From the NCBI GenBank assembly GCA_900764045.1, contig CAAFMN010000099.1, forward strand, positions 62,001 through 126,000: DNA of 64,000 bases, in the 5' to 3' direction. The notes below the pieces were generated by a model, which saw only the letters and a list, made by a program, of their open reading frames with translations, searched no databases and was not told the DNA's origin. Position 1 is the stretch's first letter; each line of letters begins with the position of its first letter. A program made the position numbers and the translations under genes. Below are positions 1 through 8,382 of this stretch, piece by piece. Source of the stretch: Clostridia bacterium (GTDB lineage Bacteria; Bacillota; Clostridia; Lachnospirales; Bianqueaceae).

Positions 1-373
1 GAAGCAGATAGTACTGATCGTCCATAGAAAAATGCACCAGCAAAAAGGCCAGTCCGCCCTGCCGGTCAAATTCCCGCATAAAATCCACCTGGTGCGGATG
101 AATATTGGCTACGGGCAGATTCTTCTGCGCGGTCTCCTTGGCATCAAAGCACAGCGGAATCCCCTGCAGGACACCGATATAATCTACGGTGCTGCGCTGT
201 TCAAAATAAGCCAGCGAGATGGTACGCCGCTCCGAGTCAAATTCCACCGGCTTGATTGGAGTCGGAATCTTCTGCACCAGCGCGATCCCCTGCTTGCGGT
301 AGATATCGTTGGCCATATTGATCAAATCCTCCAGGACGCTGCCCCGCAGTCCCCTCGTCTGATAATAAGCCAT
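1..373 (-). CDS. recU: RecU-type Holliday junction resolvase, N-terminal part
   Basis: Only the first 124 or so codons are present; the gene runs off the left edge. The translation begins MAYYQTRGLRGS and continues with a stretch ending YRKQGIALVQKIPTPIKPV, then DYIGVLQGIPLCFDAKET and NLPVANIHPHQVDFM. These match the RecU order: an N-terminal RG-rich segment, the KGIAL/KxPTP block, the Asp of the DYxG block, the D-A-K-E-T catalytic block and the HQ helix. RecU cleaves four-way junctions during recombinational repair and chromosome segregation in Bacillota. The ATG at 371-373 lies 2 bp beyond the stop of the upstream PFL gene, so the two are probably co-transcribed. The C-terminal half cannot be judged. 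Confidence 0.85.
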   Translation of the reverse strand, partial: MAYYQTRGLRGSVLEDLINMANDIYRKQGIALVQKIPTPIKPVEFDSERRTISLAYFEQRSTVDYIGVLQGIPLCFDAKETAQKNLPVANIHPHQVDFMREFDRQGGLAFLLVHFSMDDQYYLL

Positions 374-374
374 T

Positions 375-1733
375 TTAGTTTTTGTAGCTGTGAATCGGTG
401 CCGGAATTCGGCCGCCTCTCATGATAAAGTCCTGGCAGGAGGACGGATTGACCGGCATCACCGGCGCGTATCCCAAGAGTCCGCCGAACTCCGCCTTATC
501 CCCAACCTTCTTGCCGTACACCGGGATCAAACGAACCGCTGTCGTCTTGGAATTGATCATCCCGATCGCCATCTCATCCGCAATGATGCCGGAGATCGAT
601 GACGCCGGTGTATCTCCGGGAATCGCGATCATATCCAGACCTACAGAGCATACGCAGGTCATGGCTTCGAGCTTTTCCAGCGTCAGCCTTCCGGCTTCCG
701 CCGCCTCGATCATTCCATGGTCCTCGCTGACCGGGATAAAGGCTCCGGAGAGACCGCCTACAAAAGAGGATGCCATCAGGCCGCCCTTTTTCACCTGATC
801 GTTCAGCATAGCAAGCGCCGCCGTCGTACCCGGTGCGCCCGCGCACTCCAGTCCCATCTCCTGGAAGATTTCCGCGATGCTGTCTCCGATCGCCGGTGTG
901 GGCGCCAGGGACAGATCAATGATTCCAAACGGGACTCCCAACATTCTAGACGCTTCCTGTGCGACCAGCTGACCCACACGGGTAATCTTGAAGGCTGTCT
1001 TTTTGATGGTTTCACACAGCACCTCAAAATTCTGTCCGCGTACTGCCTTCAGTGCGCTCTTTACCACTCCCGGTCCGGAAACGCCTACATTGATCACGGC
1101 GTCCGTCTCTCCGACACCGTGAAAAGCGCCTGCCATAAAGGGATTATCATCCGGCGCGTTGCAGAAGACCACCAGCTTGGCGCAGCCGATAGAGTCCTGA
1201 TCCTTGGTTCTTTCGGAAAGCTCAGAGATCTTCTCACCCAAGAGCCGAACCGCATCCATGTTGATTCCGGAACGGGATGTTCCTACGTTGACAGAAGCGC
1301 AAACCCTCTCCGTTGCCGCCAACGCCTCCGGAATACTCTCAATCAGCATCCGATCCTTTTCTGTCATGCCCTTCTGCACCAGTGCGGAAAAGCCGCCGAT
1401 AAAATTGACACCGACTTCCTTGGCTGCCCGGTCCAAAACCGCGGCAAGCTCCGGAAAATGCGGATCTTCACAGGCCGAAGCACAGATTGCCGCCGGGGTA
1501 ATGGAAATTCTTTTATTGACAATCGGAATTCCATAGCGTGCGCTAATCTCTTCTCCTGTCTCGACCAGCTTTTCTGCTTTATGAGTGATTTTATCATATA
1601 CCTTCTGCTGGAAAACCTTATAGTCCGAGTGAGCGCAGTCCAGGAGGCTGATCCCCATCGTGATCGTACGCACATCCAGATTGGCTTCTTCAATCATCCG
1701 GTTGGTTTCCAGAACTTCATTAAAATTAACCAT
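375..1733 (-). CDS. PFL family protein (UPF0210/DUF711)
   Basis: A 452-residue protein of the UPF0210 family, close to the usual length of about 450. It starts MVNFNEVLETNRMIEEANLD and has the family's glycine-rich blocks, for example NVGVSGPGVVKSAL near residue 215 and SVGLDMIAIPGDTPASSISG near residue 365. The family is named for resemblance to pyruvate formate-lyase, but no glycyl-radical motif is visible and no reaction is established. It follows a small ACT-domain protein by 12 bp, a pairing I recall as common in Bacillota. The ATG at 1733 is preceded by an AAGGAGG-type site. Family assignment is firm; function is unknown. Confidence 0.88.
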   Translation of the reverse strand: MVNFNEVLETNRMIEEANLDVRTITMGISLLDCAHSDYKVFQQKVYDKITHKAEKLVETGEEISARYGIPIVNKRISITPAAICASACEDPHFPELAAVLDRAAKEVGVNFIGGFSALVQKGMTEKDRMLIESIPEALAATERVCASVNVGTSRSGINMDAVRLLGEKISELSERTKDQDSIGCAKLVVFCNAPDDNPFMAGAFHGVGETDAVINVGVSGPGVVKSALKAVRGQNFEVLCETIKKTAFKITRVGQLVAQEASRMLGVPFGIIDLSLAPTPAIGDSIAEIFQEMGLECAGAPGTTAALAMLNDQVKKGGLMASSFVGGLSGAFIPVSEDHGMIEAAEAGRLTLEKLEAMTCVCSVGLDMIAIPGDTPASSISGIIADEMAIGMINSKTTAVRLIPVYGKKVGDKAEFGGLLGYAPVMPVNPSSCQDFIMRGGRIPAPIHSYKN

Positions 1734-1745
1734 ATTCTGACCTCC

Positions 1746-2015
1746 TTAGATCCGGTGCATTGCCTGGAAGATATCTTCACTCTGGAGCTTGATCTGAACG
1801 CCCAGCTTTTCTCCCACCTGATCCAGCTCATGCGCTACCTGATGAAATTGGGCATCGGCTCCTTCCATATCGACGATCATCATCATATGAAAATATCCGG
1901 CCGTAATACTCTGTGAAATATCCAGAATGTTGATATTCTTTTTGCTCAGCAGTGTGCATACCTCCGCGATGATTCCGACTCTGTCCTTACCCACAACCGT
2001 AATAATACCTTTCAT
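1746..2015 (-). CDS. ACT domain-containing protein (UPF0237)
   Basis: An 89-residue single ACT domain. The start MKGIITVVGKDRVGIIAEV and the following SKKNINILDISQSI are the strand-helix-strand pattern of ACT modules, which bind amino acids or other small ligands and often work as dimers. The length fits the UPF0237 group. It lies just upstream of the UPF0210 gene in the same direction, so it may be a ligand-sensing partner of that protein; this is inference. There is no enzyme domain attached. The ribosome site is AAAGGAG. Confidence 0.85.
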   Translation of the reverse strand: MKGIITVVGKDRVGIIAEVCTLLSKKNINILDISQSITAGYFHMMMIVDMEGADAQFHQVAHELDQVGEKLGVQIKLQSEDIFQAMHRI

Positions 2016-2032
2016 CTTCTGATCTCCTTTTT

Positions 2033-3592
2033 CTATTGTATATAATATAAATTCTCAATTCCCTTATAAATATGATATGGTGTCGGCGTTAGACTGCCTC
2101 CCAAGAGCTTGGAGACGACTACCGCCTGTCTGGAATAATACAGCGGGCAGACCGGACAGGTCTCCCATACATATCTGGCCAGTGCCTGATAGGCCGCTTC
2201 TCTCTCTCCCGCCTCTGCTTCTCCGATTCCGTCTAACAAGGCATCGAGCGTCTCATCCTTTCTCCCGCTGTAATTACCTGTGCCATCCGAGTGCAGCAGC
2301 GTGTACAGATCCTGCAGAGAGCGTATGGGACAGCTTCCAAAGGCCAGATCATATTCGCCGTCCTCCAGCGCCTGTTTCCAATCTGCTTCCTCATACAAAA
2401 TGACCCGCACCTTCAGTCCGATCTCCATGAGCTGCTCATAGATCAGCTTGGCCTGCGCGATGACCGTCTCTTCCTCTTTGCTTACGATGAGGCGTACCTC
2501 CGCCATCTTGTGCTCGCCCAGAAGCGAGTAGGCTTTCTGATAATCTACACCGTAACTCTGTTCCAGTCCGTCCTCGGCCAGCCATTTCGGCACCACGGAC
2601 TCGCTGGCCGTTCCCTGATGGACCTGTGTCCGATCGATCAGCTCCTGTGCGTCCACACAGTACATGACCGCCTGACGCATTGCCGGATCCGAAAAGAGCA
2701 TGCCCTCCCGCTGATTCATATACATGAGCTGCAATATATGCGTGTCTGTCTGATAAACCGCGTGGTGATAGATATTCTCTGTAGACATTCCTGTAGGGAC
2801 TTCCTCGTACAGGATCTGGGTCAATCCATGTTCAAACGCCGTCTGGGTCGCATCCGCCGACCTTGTGATCTCCACGACCAGCGTAGAGAGTTTCGGACAT
2901 CCCCCAATATAGTTTTCATTGGCTTCCAGCTGAATCTCCCGCATGGCCTGATATTCTGTAACCTTATAAGGGCCGCTCCCTACCGGACTCCAATCCTGAT
3001 TCTCCCAACCATCGTAGATATGTTCCGGCAGTACCGGTACTGCCAGCATACTCATCCGATGCTCATCCACCGGACTGGAAAAATGGAGAATCACTTCTCG
3101 TCCCTCTCCCAGTTCCACACTCGTGAGCGATCGCAGCTGTTCCTTCCAGTAGTGATCCGTCTGCGAATCCGCCAGAGCATTCAGCGAATAGACTACATCC
3201 GAAGGCGTGAGGAGTTCTCCGTCGTGCCAATATATATTATCCTTTATATAAAGTGTTACCTGATATCCGTCCAGTGAAACTCTCCACTGCTCCGCCACTC
3301 CTTGCGCTGTCGGCGCGCCTTCTTCATCGGTCTCTAAAAGCGGCATAAAAATCAGCATTAGCAGCTGGGCATTTTCCTGTTCCGTTACCTTCAGCGGATT
3401 GAGCGACTTCGGCATATAGGCCGTCATCCTCAGCTCCTTACCGGATACCGGCACAGTCTGCATTGCCGCGGAGTTCTCCTCTGTACGGCTCTCGGCCACG
3501 CTCATCTGTGAATTTTCTATTTCCCGCGCGCATCCTGAAAACATTGCCGCGAGACATAACAGCAGCGCCAGCCCTTTATACCATTCTTTCAA
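2033..3592 (-). CDS. ABC transporter substrate-binding lipoprotein, family 5
   Basis: A 519-residue extracellular solute-binding protein of the peptide/nickel/oligopeptide class (SBP family 5). The N-terminus is a lipoprotein signal: MKEWYKGLALLLC, then a lipobox ending in FSGC, with Cys about residue 21. The mature part shows family hallmarks such as PKSLNPLK, WHDGELLTPSDVVYSLNAL and GSGPYKVTEYQA. It would sit on the outer face of the membrane and bind an oligopeptide-like ligand. No permease or ATPase gene is next to it, so it is an orphan here. Its ATG overlaps the coaE stop by 4 bp, so the two are likely translationally coupled. The ligand cannot be predicted. Confidence 0.87.
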   Translation of the reverse strand: MKEWYKGLALLLCLAAMFSGCAREIENSQMSVAESRTEENSAAMQTVPVSGKELRMTAYMPKSLNPLKVTEQENAQLLMLIFMPLLETDEEGAPTAQGVAEQWRVSLDGYQVTLYIKDNIYWHDGELLTPSDVVYSLNALADSQTDHYWKEQLRSLTSVELGEGREVILHFSSPVDEHRMSMLAVPVLPEHIYDGWENQDWSPVGSGPYKVTEYQAMREIQLEANENYIGGCPKLSTLVVEITRSADATQTAFEHGLTQILYEEVPTGMSTENIYHHAVYQTDTHILQLMYMNQREGMLFSDPAMRQAVMYCVDAQELIDRTQVHQGTASESVVPKWLAEDGLEQSYGVDYQKAYSLLGEHKMAEVRLIVSKEEETVIAQAKLIYEQLMEIGLKVRVILYEEADWKQALEDGEYDLAFGSCPIRSLQDLYTLLHSDGTGNYSGRKDETLDALLDGIGEAEAGEREAAYQALARYVWETCPVCPLYYSRQAVVVSKLLGGSLTPTPYHIYKGIENLYYIQ

Positions 3593-4191
3593 TTGCTGTC
3601 TCCTCTATTGTCCTCCATCAGCCTGTCCAAAAATCGATACATCTCTTCCAGCGGCTGTCCGCCGTCGATCAATACGTCCGCCGCCTTTTTGTAATTCTCC
3701 TGAGGCCATTGTCCCCGGACCCTGTCCCAGGCCTCCGCCTCGCTCAGTCCCTGCCTCGCCATGATTCTGCGGACACGGACCGTATCCTCCGCCCATACAA
3801 CCCAGATCTCCCCGGCCAGAGCCTTCAGCGGGGTCCGCAGAAGCTCGATGGCTTCCAGGAGAATCAGCGGGTCTCTTCTGGAACGAATTCTCTCTTCTAT
3901 CTCCCGGCAGATCGCAGGATGCGTAATAGAGTTCAACAACGCAAGCTTCTCGGGATCCGTAAAAACCATCCCGCCGAGAGCCCTTCTGTCGATTCTTCCG
4001 GCAGTATCCAGTATAGCCGTACCAAAAGCGTTTGTCAACTCTTTTACTATATTCGGGCGTTCAATCATCTCATGTCCTACCTGATCAGCGTCCAAGCGAT
4101 AGATACCATATCGCTCCTCCAAGTATCGGCATACGGTACTCTTGCCTGCCGCGATCGATCCGGTGATTCCAATGACCTTACTTTGCCTCAT
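3589..4191 (-). CDS. coaE: dephospho-CoA kinase
   Basis: This is the last step of coenzyme A synthesis: ATP-dependent phosphorylation of the ribose 3'-OH of dephospho-CoA. The 200-residue product has the P-loop GITGSIAAGKST at its N-terminus, the substrate motif LDADQVGHE and the lid-region block LNSITHPAICREIEERI, all typical of CoaE. I chose the ATG at 4191 (MRQSKVIGITG) over one nine codons upstream because it places the P-loop at the usual distance from the N-terminus. This start overlaps the polA stop by 14 bp. polA followed by coaE is a common order in Clostridia. Confidence 0.93.
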   Translation of the reverse strand: MRQSKVIGITGSIAAGKSTVCRYLEERYGIYRLDADQVGHEMIERPNIVKELTNAFGTAILDTAGRIDRRALGGMVFTDPEKLALLNSITHPAICREIEERIRSRRDPLILLEAIELLRTPLKALAGEIWVVWAEDTVRVRRIMARQGLSEAEAWDRVRGQWPQENYKKAADVLIDGGQPLEEMYRFLDRLMEDNRGDSN

Positions 4192-6838
4192 ACCAGTTGT
4201 CCCCCGTATGGATCTCAACTTCCAGCGGCACCAGAAGATCCGCCGCGTGCATCATCTCATAACGCAGGAGTTCTTCTACTGCCTCTTCCTCCCCGCGGTA
4301 GACCTCGATCAGTAATTCATCGTGAACCGTCAAAAGCAGCCGGCTCTTCCGGCCTTCTCTCTTGAGGCGCTCATAGACACGAACCATCGCGATCTTAATG
4401 ATATCGGCCGCCGTACCTTGAATCGGCATATTTTTCGCCACACGCTCTCCAAACGAACGCTTGACAAAATTGGCCGATTTCAGTTCATCGATGATTCTTC
4501 TGCGGCCAAAGAGGGTCACGCTGTATCCCTTTTCCTTAGCTTCTTCTACACAGCCGTCCAGATACCCCTTGACCTTGGGGTACTGCTGAAAATACCTCTC
4601 AATATATGCCTTGGCTTCCTTCTGCGTGATATGCAGATCATCTCCCAGGGAAAACGCGCTGATCCCATAGATGATGCCGAAATTGACCGCTTTCGCGCTG
4701 GAGCGCTGAGCGGGCGTTACCTCTTCCGGCGGAATACCCAGGATCTGAGACGCTGTCAGCCGGTGAATATCTTCTCCTCGGTGATAGGCTCCGATCAGCT
4801 GCTCATCCTGCGACATATGCGCCAGAAGACGCAGCTCGATCTGCGAATAATCCGCATCCATAAAGCGGTATTCTGGGCCAGACGGAATAAAGGCCTTCCT
4901 CAGCAGCCGTCCCAGCTCCGTACGGATCGGAATGTTCTGAAGGTTCGGATCCGAGCTGGAAAGCCGTCCCGTGGCCGTTACAGTTTGATTGAAGCGGGAA
5001 TGGATCTTACCATCCTCCCGAATACATGGGTATAATCCCTCCACATAGGTGGACTTGAGCTTGGTAAGCTGCCTGTACTGCAGAATATCCCGAACAATCG
5101 GATACTCCGGCGCCAGCTTTTCCAGAATATCCGCGGAAGTCGAATAACCGGACTTGGTCTTTTTTCCTGCCGGGAGCCCCAGTTTTTCAAAGAGGATCTC
5201 TCCCAACTGCTTGGGCGAGAGGATGTTGAATTCTTCTCCGGCCGCATCCATAATCCTCTGCTGCAGAACCGTAATATTCTGATCCAATTCCTGCCCAAAT
5301 TCCCGTAAAACCGCCGGATCCACCCGAATTCCCAGTTCTTCCATGGAGGCCAGCACTGTGATCAGGGGACGTTCAATCTCCTGAAACAGTCGGGTCATCC
5401 CCTTATTCTCCAGCTCTTTCTCCAGAATCTCGGTTACGCGCCGCAAAATCTCCGCACGGGACGCCCCATATTCCGCCCGCTGCTCCTCCGCAAGATCCGG
5501 CAGTTTCTTTTTCTCCCGACCGCTTCCAAAGACCTCGTCGTCAGAGGCAATGGTCTCCTGCAGGAAAATCTGCGCCAACTCATCTTCCGTATAGGTTTCT
5601 TTTGAGGGATTCAGCAGATAGGCCGCAATCATCGTATCCATGCGGAGTCCGTTCAGGCATACGCCGTTTTTATGGAGTTTGAGCATGTCCTCTTTCACAT
5701 CGTGCCCTGTCTTGGGAACCGTATCATCCTCAAATACCGGACCAATCACCCGAAGTACATCCTCCCGTAGAAGCTTGCCCTCTTCCACCCACCAGCCCTC
5801 GCCGGACTGACAGGAAAAGGCCATCGCCCAAAAGCCGAACAGGCCGTCTTCTTCCTCATAGATTCTATAGGCAAATCCCTTTTTTAATTTTTCCGCAAGC
5901 CTTGCCAGCTCCTTTTCCGTCTCTATAACATGCACTTCGCAGTTGGATTTTCCCTTAATCTCACTGGATGCGTATGGCTGAAAACGCTGTACAAGTGAGC
6001 GGAATTCGTATTTCTTTAAAAATTCTATCACTTCTGCCGCTCCGAACGCTTCCATCGTAAACGGAAGTGGTTCCGCCTCGATCTGTGCGTCTGTAACAAT
6101 TGTCGCAAGCGCCAGACTCAGCCTTGCCTGCTGTGCGTATTCCGCGAGATTTTTGGAAGCACGCGGCGGGCGGACTTCCTCTACATGGGCAATTGCCTCT
6201 TCCACCGTATGATACTTCTGGATGATGCTGACCGCCGTCTTTTCTCCGATGCCCGGCACCCCGGGAATATTATCGGACGTATCTCCCATCATCGCTTTCA
6301 CTTCAATAAACTCTCTGGGAGTCACACCATATTCTGCCTGCACTGCCTGCGCGTCATAGATATGCGTCTCGGTCACACCCTTCTGCGTCCGCGGAATCAA
6401 AATCCGCAGATGCTCCTCTGCCAGCTGCAAAAGGTCTCGATCTCCGGAGAGAACCGCAACTTCCGCGCCCCCTGCCGCTTCTCTTTTTCCCAACGTTCCC
6501 AGAATATCGTCGGCCTCGATTCCTTCCTGCAAAATCACCTGAATCCCTGCCAGGCGCAAAAACTCCTGAATGAGAGGGATCTGCGCATGCAGCTCTTCCG
6601 GCATGCCTTTGCGGGTTCCCTTGTACTCCTCATACATCTTATGACGGAATGTCGGCGCTTTCTGATCAAAAGCCACCGCCAGATGTGTGGGCTGTTCCGT
6701 CTCTATCGTCTTCAGCAATATATTGATAAAGCCGTACACCGCATTCGTATAGATCCCCTGCGTGTTCGACAGCATGGGAACGCCGTAAAAAGCGCGGTTC
6801 GCAATCGAATGTCCGTCTACGAGCAAAACCTTCTTCAT
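4178..6838 (-). CDS. polA: DNA polymerase I
   Basis: An 886-residue PolI with three regions. The N-terminal 5'-3' exonuclease (about 1-290) has VDGHSIANRAF and GIEADDILGTL. The central 3'-5' exonuclease-like region (about 300-480) appears catalytically dead: the usual D-x-E of the first motif is replaced by RIYEEEDG and the second motif is GHDVKED. The polymerase domain (about 500-886) has motif A DADYSQIELRLLAHMS, motif B RSSAKAVNFGIIYG and motif C TVHDELLIEV. It works in Okazaki fragment maturation and repair synthesis. Loss of proofreading residues is known for Bacillus-type PolI. It heads a polA-coaE-lipoprotein transcription unit. Confidence 0.96.
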   Translation of the reverse strand: MKKVLLVDGHSIANRAFYGVPMLSNTQGIYTNAVYGFINILLKTIETEQPTHLAVAFDQKAPTFRHKMYEEYKGTRKGMPEELHAQIPLIQEFLRLAGIQVILQEGIEADDILGTLGKREAAGGAEVAVLSGDRDLLQLAEEHLRILIPRTQKGVTETHIYDAQAVQAEYGVTPREFIEVKAMMGDTSDNIPGVPGIGEKTAVSIIQKYHTVEEAIAHVEEVRPPRASKNLAEYAQQARLSLALATIVTDAQIEAEPLPFTMEAFGAAEVIEFLKKYEFRSLVQRFQPYASSEIKGKSNCEVHVIETEKELARLAEKLKKGFAYRIYEEEDGLFGFWAMAFSCQSGEGWWVEEGKLLREDVLRVIGPVFEDDTVPKTGHDVKEDMLKLHKNGVCLNGLRMDTMIAAYLLNPSKETYTEDELAQIFLQETIASDDEVFGSGREKKKLPDLAEEQRAEYGASRAEILRRVTEILEKELENKGMTRLFQEIERPLITVLASMEELGIRVDPAVLREFGQELDQNITVLQQRIMDAAGEEFNILSPKQLGEILFEKLGLPAGKKTKSGYSTSADILEKLAPEYPIVRDILQYRQLTKLKSTYVEGLYPCIREDGKIHSRFNQTVTATGRLSSSDPNLQNIPIRTELGRLLRKAFIPSGPEYRFMDADYSQIELRLLAHMSQDEQLIGAYHRGEDIHRLTASQILGIPPEEVTPAQRSSAKAVNFGIIYGISAFSLGDDLHITQKEAKAYIERYFQQYPKVKGYLDGCVEEAKEKGYSVTLFGRRRIIDELKSANFVKRSFGERVAKNMPIQGTAADIIKIAMVRVYERLKREGRKSRLLLTVHDELLIEVYRGEEEAVEELLRYEMMHAADLLVPLEVEIHTGDNWYEAK

Positions 6839-6893
6839 AGTACTCCTCCTTTGGGCTTACAACCGCCAAAAACACCCCTATGATGTTCTATTT

Positions 6894-6922
6894 ATTATAC
6901 ACAATTTTCACTTATTTGCCTA
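6894..6922 (-). promoter_or_regulatory. probable polA promoter
   Basis: On the minus strand a perfect TATAAT (-10, 6894-6899) lies about 55 bp upstream of the polA ATG. A weak -35, TAGGCA, stands 17 bp further upstream. Only the -10 is convincing. Confidence 0.5.
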
Positions 6923-6967
6923 GCATTTTTTTAAACATAGGATTTCTAAATTTTTTTTGAAAAAGGC

Positions 6968-6996
6968 TTGCTTTTTTCTTCAAACTATGATAACAT
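6968..6996 (+). promoter_or_regulatory. possible tRNA-Leu promoter
   Basis: TTGCTT (6968-6973) and TAACAT (6991-6996), separated by 17 bp, stand 22 bp before the tRNA. Both hexamers deviate from consensus. Confidence 0.4.
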
Positions 6997-7018
6997 TACA
7001 AATTGTCGGAAGACATCT

Positions 7019-7102
7019 GCGGATATGGCGGAACAGGCAGACGCAGCAGACTCAAAATCTGCCGATGGCAACATCGTGGGGGTTCGATTCCCTTTATCCG
7101 CA
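7019..7102 (+). tRNA. tRNA-Leu (anticodon CAA)
   Basis: The sequence folds as a class II tRNA. The acceptor stem GCGGATA pairs with TATCCGC (7095-7101), with discriminator A at 7102. The anticodon stem GCAGA/TCTGC encloses loop CTCAAAA, giving anticodon CAA for codon UUG. A long variable arm (CGATGGCAACATCG) is typical of leucine. The T-stem GGGGG/CCCTT with loop TTCGATT contains two G-U pairs. CCA is not encoded. Confidence 0.93.
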
Positions 7103-7187
7103 TTATTTTCGTAAGCTACGCTTCGGTCTTCCGGATCGTAGTTTTCTCATAAACACGACAACATCACTACAGAACAGGAGAGTTATT

Positions 7188-7601
7188 ATGAGCGTAGAAG
7201 TAGGAGCAGTATTAAACGGTAAGGTTACAGGTATTCAGTCCTTTGGTGCTTTTGTTGCACTGGAAGGCCAGGAGACACAGGGTCTGATCCATATTTCCGA
7301 AGTATCCAATACCTATGTTAAGGATATTAATGATTTTCTGACCGTAGGTCAGGATGTACAGGTTAAGGTTATCAAGGTTGATACCGAGAAGAATAAGATC
7401 TCTCTGTCCATCCGTGCGCTGATGCCCAATCCGGAAGGCGATAAGGCTAAGAAGGAGCGTACAGACCGTGCTCCTCGCAGCGATCGTAAGCGCGGTACTC
7501 TGGGTGCCCGCAAGCGCGCTCCGCAGCAGTTCAAGTCTGAGCCGGATCAGGAAGGCTACAGCACTCTTGGCGATGCACTGAAGCAGGCTATGGGTAAGTA
7601 A
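7188..7601 (+). CDS. S1 RNA-binding domain protein (YugI/GSP13-like)
   Basis: A 137-residue protein with one S1 (OB-fold) domain at residues 1-72: VGAVLNGKVTGIQSFGAFVAL, then GLIHISEVSNTYVKD and VGQDVQVKVIKVD. A basic, probably disordered tail follows (KAKKERTDRAPRSDRKR), and then a conserved-looking C-terminus ending in GDALKQAMGK. The ATG at 7188 has an AGGAG site 8 bp upstream; in-frame codons upstream lie in the tRNA and are not coding. Related single-S1 proteins in Bacillota bind the ribosome or mRNA under stress. It may be read through from the tRNA promoter. Confidence 0.87.
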   Translation: MSVEVGAVLNGKVTGIQSFGAFVALEGQETQGLIHISEVSNTYVKDINDFLTVGQDVQVKVIKVDTEKNKISLSIRALMPNPEGDKAKKERTDRAPRSDRKRGTLGARKRAPQQFKSEPDQEGYSTLGDALKQAMGK

Positions 7602-7620
7602 TTCTTTACGACTTTATTCA

Positions 7621-7659
7621 AAGAGGCTGTTACACTAACATGTGACAGCCTCTTTTCTT
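7621..7659 (+). terminator. intrinsic terminator after the S1 gene
   Basis: AAGAGGCTGT (7621-7630) pairs with ACAGCCTCTT (7645-7654) around a 14-nt loop and is followed by a T-rich tail. It ends 12 bp before the first repeat of the array. Confidence 0.85.
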
Positions 7660-7670
7660 ATACCCAAAAC

Positions 7671-8327
7671 TCTGGTACACTTTGGGAGAGCAAGGTGCCT
7701 GGATGTACCAGAATTCTATGGGATTCTCTGGATTTTTGAAAAACTCTGGTACACTTTGGAGAATAAGACTCTTAGGTGTACCAGAATTTTATGGATTCCT
7801 TTGGATTTCCAAAAATATCTGGTACACTTTGGAGAGTGAGGCTCTTGGGTGTACCTGAATTCTATAGATTTCTCTGGTTTTCTGAAAAACTCTGGTACAC
7901 TTTGGAGGAATGTGGCTCCTAGGTGTACCAGAATTCTTATAGGTTTCTCTGGTTTCTTGAAATAGTCTGGTACACTTTGGAGAATGAGACTCTTACGTGT
8001 ACTAGAGTTTTATAGGTTTCTCTGGTTTTTTGAAAAACTCTGGTACACTTTGGTGCGTGAGGCTCTTAAGTGTACCAGGGTTTTATGGATTTCTTTGGTT
8101 TCTTGAAAAACTCTGGTACATTTTGAGAGTTGAAGCTCTTGAGTGTACCAAAATTCTATGGGATTCTCTGTTTTTTCAAAAATATCTGGTACACTTTTGC
8201 GAGTGAGGCTCCTGAGTGTACCAGAGTTTTATGGATTTCTCTGAATTTCTAAAAAGCTCTGGTACACTTGGTAGAATAAGATTCTTAGATGTACCAGAAT
8301 TCTCCGGATTTTCAAGAAAATCTGGTG
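7671..8327 (-). repeat. palindromic tandem repeat array 1 (9 units of about 73 bp)
   Basis: Nine head-to-tail units start at TGGTACA in positions 7673, 7747, 7820, 7893, 7968, 8041, 8114, 8187 and 8260, a period of 73-75 bp. Each unit contains an inverted repeat TGGTACAC ... GTGTACCA spanning 37-38 nt. Its inner part often forms a second stem (AGAG ... CTCT). A conserved spacer of about 36 nt follows, roughly GAATTYTATRGRTTYTCTGG, then a T-rich and A-rich stretch. CCAGA at the end of one hairpin can also pair with TCTGG in the spacer, so alternative folds compete. The last unit has a shortened spacer, and its TCCGGATTTTCAAGAAAATC tail is shared with array 2. Spacers are conserved, so this is not CRISPR. 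The array lies downstream of the minus-strand nuclease-like gene. No credible ORF crosses it. Confidence 0.93.
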
Positions 8328-8382
8328 GATTTTTCGTGGAGGGACGGACTTCTGGAGGAGGTTGGACCAATAATAAGAAATG

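Noticed and set aside
717..1916. 399-codon plus-strand frame over the PFL/ACT genes
   Set aside because: Antisense shadow; the two minus-strand genes are recognised families with ribosome sites.
4189..4218. Longer N-terminus for CoaE (start at 4218)
   Set aside because: It would put nine extra residues before the P-loop and increase the overlap with polA; the ATG at 4191 fits the family.
7671..8327. The repeat array as a CRISPR array
   Set aside because: The segments between the palindromes are conserved from unit to unit, the period is about 73 bp, and no cas genes are near.
7642..8370. Short open frames crossing the repeats on either strand
   Set aside because: They are built from the repeat itself, have no ribosome sites and end at arbitrary points in units.
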